From NCBI RefSeq assembly GCF_000021705.1, contig NC_012751.1:1352006-1416005 (forward strand): 64,000 bases of DNA, in the 5' to 3' direction. The position numbers and the translations under genes were made by a program. Below the pieces are notes generated by a model. The model made no database searches. It was not told the origin of the DNA and saw only the letters and a program-made list of their open reading frames with translations. Numbering within the stretch: position 1 is the stretch's first letter; every line of letters starts with the position of its first letter. Positions 8,004 to 17,201 of this stretch are shown here, in pieces. This DNA is from Candidatus Hamiltonella defensa 5AT (Acyrthosiphon pisum). GTDB taxonomy: Bacteria > Pseudomonadota > Gammaproteobacteria > Enterobacterales > Enterobacteriaceae.

Positions 8004-10097
8004 TTAATAAAAATGTTGAGCTTGTGTTTCTTGATAAATTGAATCAGTTTTAAAAGATTTTTTCCCCTTTTTCAAGTGAGCTAAATCTATTGCAATATGA
8101 ACACTTTCATCCAAATAAGGATCAGGGGGTTGATAATCTTTAGGCAGCTGTTTCAAAGAGTTTAAGGGTTTTTTCCCCATTTTTATAAAACGCTGATTTA
8201 AACGCTCTAAGCGTATACGGTCTTCATCCATATTCTCTTTCATGCGTTCAATATAATTAAGAGATACGGTATTTTTTTTTGTTTTCCAAATATGATAACG
8301 AGCAATATCCTGCTCAATATTTTTAAATTCAGGATCATCTTGAATTCGTTTTTTGTGACTTTTTAACAAAATAGGTTTCATCGATTCTAAATCAGGCTGT
8401 TTAGTATATTTGATGGCTTGAATGCTATCCCAAGGTAACGCATTCTTTTCAAAGCTTTCACCTGTTTCTGAAGGATCTATTTCTGTTGGCATCAGAATAT
8501 CGGGTATAACCCCTTTAATTTGAGTGCTGCCTCCATTGACTCGATAAAATTTTTGAATGGTATATTGTATTGATCCCATTTCAGGCCATTCTGGATGTAA
8601 TACCCTATCGTAAAAACTATTTAAAGAGCGATGCTGTTGCACTGTGCCTTTCCCAAAGGTGCGCTCCCCTACAATTAACGCTCTGCCATAATCTTGCATA
8701 GCCGCTGCAAATATTTCAGAGGCAGAGGCACTGTGACGATCAACCAATACGACAAGTGGGCCTTTATAATAAACTTTTGAATCGCTCTTTTTTTGTTCTC
8801 GGATTTTATCGTGATTATCTTTGATTTGTACGATGGTTTCACCAGAAATAAATAAACCGGATAAAGCCACAGCTTCTGTTAATGCACCTCCACCGTTGCC
8901 CCGTAAATCAATCACAATACCGCTGAGATGCTGATTATGCGCTTGTTGTAATTGTTTTTTTACGTCTTGTGTCAAGCCAATGTAAAACCCAGGAATTTTT
9001 AGTATCCCGATTTTTTCTTTATTTAAACCTTTACCCGTGCTTTTAACGGACATTTTTACAGCACGATCTTTGAACTTGATAAATTCTCGCGTTAGTGTCA
9101 CGGTTTTGGGTTTTTTATTTTTATCCCCAGACAAAATCTCTAAACGTACTTTTGTCCCTTTAGGGCCTTTGATCAGGGCAACCAAATTATCCAAACGCCA
9201 GCCCACAACATCCACTATCGGTTGATTCATTTGCCCTACCCCAACAATATGGTCACCAACCGAAAGCACTTTGCTTTTTGCGGCTGGCCCGTCAGGAATC
9301 ATAGATCTTATTGTCGTATACTCTCCATCAGTTTGTAGTACTGCCCCAATGCCTTCGAGAGACAAACTGATTTCTATATTAAACTGATCTGTATTACGAG
9401 GGGAAAGGTAACTTGTATGGGGATCAAGTTCACGAGCAAAAGCATTCATAATTATTTGAAATACATCTTCATTATTGGTTTGTATCAGATTTTTTAGGGC
9501 AAAATGGTAACGCTTGATCAAAGTTTTTTTAATTTCACTGTCTGTTTTCCCTGCTAATTTGAGATTCAATTGTTCGAACTTCACCTTGAGATCCCAAAGA
9601 TGATTGAGCTCATTTTCATTTGATGGCCAAGGGGTATTTGAACGATCAACTTCAATGCTATCCTTACCCGTAAACATCATAGGTTTTTCTAATAAAGACA
9701 GAGCATATTGATAACGCTCGAAGCGACGTTTTTGAACAATATTGAATAAATCGTAAGCCATCGACAAATGACCTGATTTTAACTCATTAGCCAAAAAAGA
9801 TTTTTTTTCCATAAATGGATCAAGATCAGAAGTCAATAATATATTGTGACGAGGATCTAGCATATTAAGGTAGCAGTCAAAAATTTTGTTTGAAAAAGCC
9901 TGATCTAAATTAAATTGACGATAATGAGAATACATCAAATGCGACACCACACGTTGACTCACAGTAGCGTGCTGTACCTCTTGATGCAGCTGAGGCAGAC
10001 TCTCAATATTATAAACAGTACTTTTGGCATAACTGCTAAATACGAAATATAAAAAAAATAAACCAGTGGTAAATCGCAGTTTCATCAATTTATTCAT
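8004..10097 (-). CDS. prc: Tail-specific protease Prc (right copy)
   Basis: This is a 697-residue S41-family protease identical to 2037-4130, with a PDZ domain and the SASASE/TFGKG Ser-Lys dyad. The ATG overlaps the proQ stop by one base, so translation is probably coupled. In the native context the order proQ-prc-htpX is shared with E. coli. Confidence 0.95.
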   Translation of the reverse strand: MNKLMKLRFTTGLFFLYFVFSSYAKSTVYNIESLPQLHQEVQHATVSQRVVSHLMYSHYRQFNLDQAFSNKIFDCYLNMLDPRHNILLTSDLDPFMEKKSFLANELKSGHLSMAYDLFNIVQKRRFERYQYALSLLEKPMMFTGKDSIEVDRSNTPWPSNENELNHLWDLKVKFEQLNLKLAGKTDSEIKKTLIKRYHFALKNLIQTNNEDVFQIIMNAFARELDPHTSYLSPRNTDQFNIEISLSLEGIGAVLQTDGEYTTIRSMIPDGPAAKSKVLSVGDHIVGVGQMNQPIVDVVGWRLDNLVALIKGPKGTKVRLEILSGDKNKKPKTVTLTREFIKFKDRAVKMSVKSTGKGLNKEKIGILKIPGFYIGLTQDVKKQLQQAHNQHLSGIVIDLRGNGGGALTEAVALSGLFISGETIVQIKDNHDKIREQKKSDSKVYYKGPLVVLVDRHSASASEIFAAAMQDYGRALIVGERTFGKGTVQQHRSLNSFYDRVLHPEWPEMGSIQYTIQKFYRVNGGSTQIKGVIPDILMPTEIDPSETGESFEKNALPWDSIQAIKYTKQPDLESMKPILLKSHKKRIQDDPEFKNIEQDIARYHIWKTKKNTVSLNYIERMKENMDEDRIRLERLNQRFIKMGKKPLNSLKQLPKDYQPPDPYLDESVHIAIDLAHLKKGKKSFKTDSIYQETQAQHFY

Positions 10098-10495
10098 CAC
10101 CCAAGTTGGTCACGGTTTACAATGGCTTGAGACTTTTTGTTCATTTGGGCATCATTTTTTCTTTTTTGTCGACGTATATTTGCGTCTGAAAGCTGTTTTT
10201 GCGCGTGTTTCTCGTGTTGTTCTTCAACCGTTTCGCATGAAAACCCCTCTAAATCAATTCTTTTGGCTCCTGATTTCATCGAAAAAAGATAACGCCAGCC
10301 TAAAGTATAAAAACGCACAGCTGAGCGTAATTGTGTTTTAGTCAATTCATCTCCTTGCAAACGTTCAGTTAAATCTTGAAAAATACCAATTTTTAGAGGC
10401 CGTACTTTGCCTTGAAGCACAAAACAACGTGGAAATTTTTGAGATAAAAACGTCAAAACTGATTTAATCCTATTCAATTGAGATTCATTTTTCAT
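10097..10495 (-). CDS. proQ: RNA chaperone ProQ, FinO domain only (right copy)
   Basis: This copy is identical to 1639-2037: 132 residues covering only the RNA-binding FinO domain, ending in a short basic tail instead of the linker and C-terminal domain of enteric ProQ. The same shortening occurs in both arms, so it predates or is independent of the duplication. Confidence 0.88.
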   Translation of the reverse strand: MKNESQLNRIKSVLTFLSQKFPRCFVLQGKVRPLKIGIFQDLTERLQGDELTKTQLRSAVRFYTLGWRYLFSMKSGAKRIDLEGFSCETVEEQHEKHAQKQLSDANIRRQKRKNDAQMNKKSQAIVNRDQLG

Positions 10496-10661
10496 AAATT
10501 TTCCTGTTGTCGTACTAAAATATAATTTAGATCCGTGTTGTTGTTTTGTTTTAAACAAATCTCTTTTAATAAAGCATTTCTAAGTTTACTCAAAGGCATT
10601 GAAACAGAACCCATCGCTAAAGATAACTGAAAAATTAAAGCTAATAAAAAAGTTTATTCAT
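10492..10661 (-). pseudogene. Possible broken small exported-protein gene upstream of proQ (right copy)
   Basis: This is the mirror of 1473-1642: a start codon followed by an early stop, with a signal-like hydrophobic segment in the next frame whose stop overlaps the proQ ATG. The identical lesion in both arms means it is not a local sequencing slip unless the arms derive from one read set. Confidence 0.22.
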
Positions 10662-10836
10662 AATGATGGTCTCTTTGATGTACTGATAAACCAGCAAGCT
10701 CGTCGTGATTCATAAATCTGTGTATTATTGCTGTCGGCAGCGCTATCACTTTGACGACACAGACCTCGATCTGGTTTTGAAAGAGGTCGAGTGAGGTACT
10801 TCGCTCCCGCTTTTGTACAGGGAGGGGAAGATAGAT

Positions 10837-12264
10837 TTATTTATTCTGAATGATGATTAAAAGTTTTTCTTCACCACGTTCGATATTCAGTATTAATAGA
10901 TGAGATTTTTTATCAAGGATTTTGCGTAGCTCAGCGATATTTTTAATTTTTTTCTGGGCGACATGAGTAATAATGTCTCCTTTTTTTAAGCCCAAGGCGG
11001 CGGCAGTACTACCAGCTTTGACATTGTTGACTTTTACGCCTTTACCCGAAAAGTCGCTTAATTCCGCCCCTTGAATACCCGCAATATTTTCGGACTCGAT
11101 TTTATCACGAACACTTTCTTCTAAAATCACTTTCAGTGAAATTAATTTTGAATCACGTAACAGACCTAAAGTCACATTGCTTCCTACTGGTAATGTGCCA
11201 ATTTTAGCCCTGAGTTCAAAGAAACTATTCAAAGGTTTATCGTTTATTTTGACGATGGTGTCCCCTACTTTAATACCGGCTTTCTCGGCGGCAGACTTCG
11301 GTAAAACTTGAGTGACCAATGCACCTTTTTGAACATTTAAATTCATTTCTTTCGCTAATTCAGCATTAAGTTCAGCCCCTACAATCCCTAATTCAGACCG
11401 TTTTACTTCCCCCCCTTTCGCCATTTGGTTTGTTAAATCTTTAAGCATATTGCTGGGGATAGCAAATCCAATACCAATGTTGCCTCCATCCGGCGTTAAA
11501 ATAGCAGTATTCATGCCAACGAGTTCACCATTTAAATTCACTAATGCTCCGCCTGAATTACCACGGTTGATCGCCGCGTCAGTTTGAATAAAATTCTCAT
11601 AATTTTCTCTATTTAAACCACTTCTTCCCAGCGCTGAAACAATTCCTGATGTGGCGGTTTCCCCCAAGCCATAAGGGTTACCTATAGCGACAACATAATC
11701 TCCCACACGTAGTTCATCAGAATCCGCCATTTTAGCCGCTGTTAAATTTTTAAAATTTTTTAATTGTAGTAATGCAATGTCAGTACGCGGATCCTTACCA
11801 ACCACTTCTGCATTATATTGACGACCATCATCTAACTGTACTTGAATTTTATTGGCGTTTTCGACTAAGTGGTAATTGGTCACGATATAGCCTTTATTGG
11901 CATTTATAACTACTCCTGAGCCTAATCCCTTGAATTTTTCTTTCATCGATGGGGAACTTCTTTGGCAAAAAGGAGAGTCTTGGAATGGAGAATCCTCTTG
12001 ACAAAATGGGGAGCTTTTTCCAAAAAAATCCTGAAACTGTGGCGGCATTCTCGAATTATTCACAGTAGTACTACCTTCAACACTGATGCTGACCACCGAA
12101 GGCATGACTTTTGCCAGCATAGGCGCCAAGCTTGGAAGTGCCTGCTGACTATGAGAAAGCATTGTTTCAGCAGCTTTGACAGGTATTGTTCCGATTGTTA
12201 ACCCTATGTTTAATGCGAGCACACTCAAGGCTAAAGTCATTTTTTTTATGGCTGTATTTTTCAT
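10837..12264 (-). CDS. degP: Periplasmic serine endoprotease/chaperone DegP (complete copy)
   Basis: DegP degrades or refolds misfolded envelope proteins. The protein has 475 residues, matching E. coli DegP. The signal peptide covers about 1-32. The LA loop contains FCQEDSPFQDSPFCQ (Cys88, Cys100), which marks DegP rather than DegQ. The catalytic triad is His132 (TNYH; E. coli has TNNH), Asp162 and Ser237 in GNSGG. Two PDZ domains follow at about 285-375 and 385-470. It lies downstream of dgt with a 137-base gap, as in E. coli. The symmetry of the inverted duplication ends inside codon 45. Confidence 0.95.
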   Translation of the reverse strand: MKNTAIKKMTLALSVLALNIGLTIGTIPVKAAETMLSHSQQALPSLAPMLAKVMPSVVSISVEGSTTVNNSRMPPQFQDFFGKSSPFCQEDSPFQDSPFCQRSSPSMKEKFKGLGSGVVINANKGYIVTNYHLVENANKIQVQLDDGRQYNAEVVGKDPRTDIALLQLKNFKNLTAAKMADSDELRVGDYVVAIGNPYGLGETATSGIVSALGRSGLNRENYENFIQTDAAINRGNSGGALVNLNGELVGMNTAILTPDGGNIGIGFAIPSNMLKDLTNQMAKGGEVKRSELGIVGAELNAELAKEMNLNVQKGALVTQVLPKSAAEKAGIKVGDTIVKINDKPLNSFFELRAKIGTLPVGSNVTLGLLRDSKLISLKVILEESVRDKIESENIAGIQGAELSDFSGKGVKVNNVKAGSTAAALGLKKGDIITHVAQKKIKNIAELRKILDKKSHLLILNIERGEEKLLIIIQNK

Positions 12265-12401
12265 GATTTATTTCTCTTTTTAAAAAATAAAGAATTCTTT
12301 TTATTAAAGAAAACATTGAATATGATGGCAAAGATTTAATCAAGTTACTTTTTCAATATTTTTGATCGTAAGAAGTAAGCAGGCCCTCAAATTTTAAAAA
12401 C

Positions 12402-13889
12402 TTATCCTGAGGTCATCAAACGGCGATACTCATCATATGCGTAAAGATCGGTCATACCACTGATATAATCTTGTATTAAACGAGCCCTGTAATAATATTC
12501 ATAAATTTTTTTTTCTTCTATAGAGACATCCTTGAGTTTTTTTACGGCTTCTTGATAAGCTAACCGGTGTTTATCCGGCAATTTATGAAATAAACGTGTT
12601 TCGATAGCATATTCAGCATGATGATTATCAAAAACTAATTGAGAAAAAGAATCAAATGGCATCATTAAAAGAGGGTGATAAATGTTGAGTAAACCGATAA
12701 TGATTCTGTAACCCTGTAATTCAATTTGTTCTACTTCTGGATGAGTAAATACATATTTTTGGGCCACTTTTTTAAAGAGTTTGAGTAATGTAGAACAAGG
12801 ACCGATATCTTCTAAAAGAGCCTGGTTAAAGGTGCCAGCGAATATTTCAGGCAAGTTATTGACAAAACGTTCGACTGCATACGGCACCAATACTTTCATG
12901 GTTTGGACTCTCAGACACATAAAAAATTCAGCTTCTTCGTTACGCCAACTTTCTTTCGCTTCTTTGAAAGCATTGTGGATGACAGTATCGAAAATCTCAT
13001 TCTTGACAAAAGCGCCCGCCATTTCTTTTAAATAGTGAAACAGTTGATCAATATTAAAAATATTTTTTTCAACAGCATCCTCTAAATCAGCAATACAATA
13101 AGAAATATCATCCGCTGCTTCCATAATATAGCTCAAAGGAAAACGGGCGAATCTCTCCATATTAAGTGCATTTCGTAGCTCTATTACAAAAGGTTCTTCT
13201 GATAAATAAAATCCGCATTTTTTCATTAGATAATCAAAATTTTTAGGGATATCTACTGACCAGTAAGCGGGCTTGCTGTATTTTAGAATACAGGCAATTT
13301 GGGGATAACTCAGATTTAATTTTAATAGCGTATGTACCAAACGAATCGCCTGTGCATTGCCTTCAAATTGACTCAAATCCTGATGGATTTTTTGACGTAA
13401 TAAATTCAGCTCTTTTTCGTTTTCTCTAAGCCGCAATAATGGATTGTCCCCTTTGTAAGGATCTGTTTTTTCTTTAAACCAATTTTTGATAGCAGATTCT
13501 CCAAAATGACCGAAAGGGGGATTCCCAATGTCGTGCATCAAACACGCCATCTCAACAAGACTTTCAAATGGGACCCGCAATTTTTGCAATCCTAATGCAT
13601 CGATCTGATTTTTTTGTTTAAGATAAAAAATAATTTCTTTGGAAATATAACGGCCGACCTGTTGAACTTCGAGAGAATGCGTTAAACGGCTTCGGACTGA
13701 TGAATTGCGTTCTAAAGGAAATACCTGTGTTTTTTGCTGTAAACGACGTATGGCTGCAGAATTAATAATCCTTCCTCTGTCACTTTCAAAAAATCGAATG
13801 ATGGAGTCTTCATCTTTCATCACACGATCTTTATCATGAGGATAAAGCCGCTTACAGATAATTTTTTGATTAAAATCAATATTCGGCAT
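12402..13889 (-). CDS. dgt: Deoxyguanosinetriphosphate triphosphohydrolase
   Basis: Dgt hydrolyses dGTP to deoxyguanosine and triphosphate. The 495 residues match E. coli (505) from the N-terminus: FESDRGRIINSAAIRRLQQKT near residue 30, RSRLTHSLEV, and the HD metal motif MHDIGNPPFGH at about 115-125. I start at the ATG at 13889 (MPNID), preceded by GGGAGA. An upstream in-frame ATG at 13952 would add 21 unrelated residues. The gene is divergent from mtnN, as in E. coli, and degP follows it. Confidence 0.95.
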   Translation of the reverse strand: MPNIDFNQKIICKRLYPHDKDRVMKDEDSIIRFFESDRGRIINSAAIRRLQQKTQVFPLERNSSVRSRLTHSLEVQQVGRYISKEIIFYLKQKNQIDALGLQKLRVPFESLVEMACLMHDIGNPPFGHFGESAIKNWFKEKTDPYKGDNPLLRLRENEKELNLLRQKIHQDLSQFEGNAQAIRLVHTLLKLNLSYPQIACILKYSKPAYWSVDIPKNFDYLMKKCGFYLSEEPFVIELRNALNMERFARFPLSYIMEAADDISYCIADLEDAVEKNIFNIDQLFHYLKEMAGAFVKNEIFDTVIHNAFKEAKESWRNEEAEFFMCLRVQTMKVLVPYAVERFVNNLPEIFAGTFNQALLEDIGPCSTLLKLFKKVAQKYVFTHPEVEQIELQGYRIIIGLLNIYHPLLMMPFDSFSQLVFDNHHAEYAIETRLFHKLPDKHRLAYQEAVKKLKDVSIEEKKIYEYYYRARLIQDYISGMTDLYAYDEYRRLMTSG

Positions 13890-14007
13890 GGTATCTCCCA
13901 AAGATCCTTGTTTTTTATTAATTGATTGACATGATAAACTCAAAAATGACACTAATATTTTGATAAATAAAAATTTTTAACAATTATTTTACATCAGGGG
14001 ATCAAAA

Positions 14008-14721
14008 ATGAAAGTGGGTATTATTGGTGCTATGAAAGAAGAAGTCACTCTGTTGTGTCAAAAAATTCAATCATGTCAAACTTTAACACGAGCAGGATGC
14101 TCTATTTACTCCGGCTTTTTAGGGGAAACGAATGTTGTTTTACTTCAATCAGGAATTGGAAAAACCTCTGCTGCTTTGGGTACAACCTTACTCCTCGAAT
14201 ATTTTCAGCCTGATATTTTAATTAATACAGGATCTGCGGCAGGTCTTTGGCCTGATTTGAAAATAGGAGATATCGTGATTTCTACCGAAGTTCGTTACCA
14301 CGATGTGAATGTCACTGCATTTGGCTATGAATGGGGGCAAATGGCGCTTTGCCCTCCGGCGTTTTTTGCGGATAAAAAACTCATTGAAATCGTATTAGAA
14401 TGTGTCAAAAACTTAAACTTAAACGCAGTGCAAGGCCTGATTTGCAGTGGAGATGCCTTTATTAATGGTGACCAAGCTCTCGATCGTATTCGCACTTTTT
14501 TCCCAAAAGCCGTAGCAGTAGAGATGGAAGCGGCCGCTATTGCTCAAGTTTGCCATCAATTTGAGACGCCTTTTGTGGTCATCCGTGCGATTTCTGATGT
14601 CGCTGATCAAGCGTCTCATTTGAGCTTTGAACAATTTTTGTGCATAGCCGCCCAACGTTCTAGCACCGTTATTGAAAATATGTTACCTATTTTGGCTGAA
14701 ACTTATTGCAGCATTAATTAA
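14008..14721 (+). CDS. mtnN: 5'-methylthioadenosine/S-adenosylhomocysteine nucleosidase
   Basis: This enzyme cleaves MTA, SAH and 5'-deoxyadenosine to adenine plus the thioribose moiety, for methionine salvage and SAM by-product removal. The 237 residues match the family (232 in E. coli). The N-terminal KVGIIGAMKEE, the catalytic Glu in AVEMEAAAIAQV (near 171-182) and the acid Asp in ISDVAD near 198-203 are all visible. AGGGGATC lies upstream of the ATG. It is divergent from dgt, with about 120 bases between start codons. Confidence 0.96.
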   Translation: MKVGIIGAMKEEVTLLCQKIQSCQTLTRAGCSIYSGFLGETNVVLLQSGIGKTSAALGTTLLLEYFQPDILINTGSAAGLWPDLKIGDIVISTEVRYHDVNVTAFGYEWGQMALCPPAFFADKKLIEIVLECVKNLNLNAVQGLICSGDAFINGDQALDRIRTFFPKAVAVEMEAAAIAQVCHQFETPFVVIRAISDVADQASHLSFEQFLCIAAQRSSTVIENMLPILAETYCSIN

Positions 14722-14785
14722 ATGGCCTCATTAAAAATTTTTGTAAGTAGTTTTATAAATATAAAGATACATAAGGAAGTTAAAT

Positions 14786-15139
14786 ATGACGACTGTTGAA
14801 AAAATTCAGTTTCAAATAAAAAATAACCTGATTCTTTTATATATGAAGGGATCACCTAAAATGCCTAGCTGTGGTTTTTCTGCACAGGCTGTCAATATTT
14901 TATCTGCTTGTGGTGAGCGTTTTGCTTATGTCGATATTTTACAGCACCCTGACATTCGCGTTGAATTACCAAAATATGCAAATTGGCCTACTTTTCCACA
15001 ACTATGGATTAATGGTGAATTAGTAGGAGGATGTGACATTTTAACAGAGATGCATCAAAAAGGTGAATTAAAGGAATTATTGCAATTCCAATATCAAGAA
15101 AAGTTATCTCCTATAACTGGAGATAAAGAATCTAAATAA
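14786..15139 (+). CDS. grxD: Monothiol glutaredoxin Grx4
   Basis: Grx4 proteins bind and deliver [2Fe-2S] clusters, often with BolA partners. The 117 residues contain the CGFS active site near residue 30 (MPSCGFSAQA), the WPTFPQL cis-proline segment and GGCD near 85-90. A strong AAGGAAG precedes the ATG. The gene converges on rnt with only five bases between stop codons; the same pair lies close together in E. coli. Confidence 0.95.
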   Translation: MTTVEKIQFQIKNNLILLYMKGSPKMPSCGFSAQAVNILSACGERFAYVDILQHPDIRVELPKYANWPTFPQLWINGELVGGCDILTEMHQKGELKELLQFQYQEKLSPITGDKESK

Positions 15140-15144
15140 AACAG

Positions 15145-15810
15145 CTAAGAATGCAGTGGCGATGGTGGCCAACCACCTAAGCGCTTCCAACGATTGACAA
15201 GTTCACAAAACAAGCGAGCGGTTTGTTGTGTGTCATAAAGAGCAGAATGTGCTCGGCTCATATCAAAATTGAGTCCTGCCGTTAAACAAGCTTTAGCCAG
15301 AACCGTTTGGCCAAGCGCTAAACCGCTTAATGCAGCCGTATCGAATGTAGAAAAAGGGTGAAAAGGATTTTGTTTTAATCCTGTCCGCTTCGCGGCGTTC
15401 ATGACAAATGCATGATCAAAGCCCGCATTATGCGCAACTATAATGGCACGTTTACAATATTGCTCTTTCATTCCTTTTTGAACCCATTTGAAAATTTTTT
15501 TCAATACCTCAAATTCGCTCTTCGCATCTCTGAGCGGACTATGGGGATCAATCCCATTAAAAGCCAATGCTTCAGGTTCGAAATTAGCTCCAGAAAAAGG
15601 TTCAACATGAAAATGCATCGATTGTTCGATATGCAACCATCCCTCTTTATCCATAAAAAGAGTCACAGCAGCAATTTCAAGTAATGCATCAGTCTTAGTA
15701 TTAAACCCCGCGGTTTCTACATCAATAACAACAGGGTAATATCCACGGAAACGATGATTTAAAGTATTAATATCATTTTTATTTATGTTCAATGTGTTAT
15801 CTTCTGACAT
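15145..15810 (-). CDS. rnt: Ribonuclease T
   Basis: RNase T is a DEDD-family 3'-5' exonuclease that trims tRNA 3' ends and matures 5S and 23S rRNA. The 221 residues show Exo I (VVIDVETAGF), Exo II (HNAGFDHAF) and Exo III (HSALYDT) motifs, and the C-terminal RWKRLGGWP matches E. coli. I start at the ATG at 15810 (MSEDN); a longer frame to 15861 adds 17 non-conserved residues. The N-terminus before HRFRGYYP is slightly longer than in E. coli. Confidence 0.95.
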   Translation of the reverse strand: MSEDNTLNINKNDINTLNHRFRGYYPVVIDVETAGFNTKTDALLEIAAVTLFMDKEGWLHIEQSMHFHVEPFSGANFEPEALAFNGIDPHSPLRDAKSEFEVLKKIFKWVQKGMKEQYCKRAIIVAHNAGFDHAFVMNAAKRTGLKQNPFHPFSTFDTAALSGLALGQTVLAKACLTAGLNFDMSRAHSALYDTQQTARLFCELVNRWKRLGGWPPSPLHS

Positions 15811-16026
15811 ATTATGGTTATGGCGTGTATGAAATTTTATTTTGAATGTCAACTTTAACACTTCTTTACGTTAGGATAAACTGTTCGAAATATTACATAA
15901 ATTCAAACTATTACATAAATACCCAGCGTGCCATTTTTGGGCTTACAAAATAATATTCAGAGATATTTCTCTAAAAAGTAGAAGTAGTGTGAATTTTTTC
16001 AAACTCAGTAGAAACTGTCATAAAGT

Positions 16027-16854
16027 TTATTTAATATTATACAATTTATGAGAGTAAAATTTGTGATGTGCGTTTAAATAAGCAAAAGTGGTATCAAATT
16101 CTTTCATAACAGGGACAGAACTGCTTTTTTTATTTAAAGAAGGAATATGACGAGCTAACAATTTGTGTATAACACCTTGTAAATTTAAACAAGTCAGATG
16201 AACATTGTCACAGAGATCAAATTTTTCTCTATGTACAATAGAGTGATCATGCGTTCTAATTAATTCAATACGTAGTGAAGAAATGTCACCATCATTGATG
16301 GTATGAGCAGAAAGATAATAATTAGGTTTCATTTTTTCAAGAAAACACATGATACCATCGTAATCTTTGCAACTGTTAATTAAAGTGGAAGGCAAAACGT
16401 TCAAACCGGAATAAGTGTATTTTGACAAACTCTGTATTAAAAAATCATGGATCATTAATGAATCAAAGTGTTGAGGTAATTTAAAAGGAAGTACAGCCAA
16501 ACTACATTGAGATTCAGCGAAGCGTTCTGACTGAGTGACGGGTTGAATAAATCGATAACCTTTTCCGTAAACAGTATCTATATAACGGTTATTTTTGTTT
16601 TCATGAAGAAGACGACGTAATACATAAATGCAACGCGTTAATGATTCTTCACTAACAAATTCGTTAGGCCATACTTTTTCTAAAAAATCATCTTTAGATA
16701 TTAATACTCCAGCTGAATCGAGTAATAACATTAAAATAGAAAACTCTTTAGGTGGAACTTTAACTATCTTATTTTTATAAGAAAGCAACGCGTCTGCAGT
16801 TAAAGTAAATTCACCAAAAATATACTTTTCTGAATGAGATAATATGTTGTTCAT
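16027..16854 (-). CDS. HilA-like winged-helix regulator, short form
   Basis: The first 110 residues form an OmpR/PhoB-type winged helix (FGEFTLTADALLSY, VPPKEFSILMLLL, VWPNEFVSEESL, DTVYGKGYRF), the architecture of the SPI-1 master activator HilA. The following 160 residues resemble the HilA middle region. HilA has about 550 residues with C-terminal TPR-like repeats; this protein stops at 275 and the downstream frame is littered with stops. It is divergent from the secretion genes across a roughly 350-base AT-rich region, which fits control of that operon. It may be a natural short regulator or a truncated one. Confidence 0.7.
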   Translation of the reverse strand: MNNILSHSEKYIFGEFTLTADALLSYKNKIVKVPPKEFSILMLLLDSAGVLISKDDFLEKVWPNEFVSEESLTRCIYVLRRLLHENKNNRYIDTVYGKGYRFIQPVTQSERFAESQCSLAVLPFKLPQHFDSLMIHDFLIQSLSKYTYSGLNVLPSTLINSCKDYDGIMCFLEKMKPNYYLSAHTINDGDISSLRIELIRTHDHSIVHREKFDLCDNVHLTCLNLQGVIHKLLARHIPSLNKKSSSVPVMKEFDTTFAYLNAHHKFYSHKLYNIK

Positions 16855-17201
16855 TTTCTATTAACTCTTAATTTGAATGACCTAACTTAAAGATACTAAT
16901 ATTTAAAATAAAAATAAATTTTGATATTTTTTTACAAATAGATATTAGTGATATTTATGCTATTATTAAAAAATAACACTTTTAGAAACTTAATTAACGT
17001 TGAAGATGATAATCTTTGTTTAGTAAAAAAACGTAAATCATATGTAAAGCTGTCAAAATTTTCAAAAAACGCTCAAATTGAATTAAAAATTTTTTAAAAC
17101 ACATTTTTGTGCTATCGGTGTTTTTTGATTTTTTTGATTTTTGTGATTGAAGAAAGATTAAAAATTGAGTTTGATCTTTTGTTATCTTGTATTGGATAAA
17201 A
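16855..17201. promoter_or_regulatory. Divergent AT-rich region between HilA-like gene and secretion operon
   Basis: About 350 bases separate the HilA-like gene (-) from the lipoprotein gene (+). The stretch is extremely AT-rich, with several T and A runs (for example 17079-17095 and 17120-17150), and has no open frame of interest. Promoters for both directions, probably silenced by H-NS-type proteins, are expected here, but I cannot point to one convincing -35/-10 pair or a HilA box. Confidence 0.4.

Larger units (their letters stand above)
6101..12133 (-). repeat. Right arm of the 6-kb inverted duplication
   Basis: This is the mirror of 1-6033. It carries amiD, htpX, prc, proQ and degP on the minus strand and runs without a break into the 5' end of degP and then dgt. 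That is the arrangement known from E. coli (dgt-degP adjacent, with proQ-prc-htpX as a separate cluster), so this arm looks like the native copy. The symmetry ends, as far as the window allows, at the HindIII site 12128-12133 inside degP. Confidence 0.95.
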
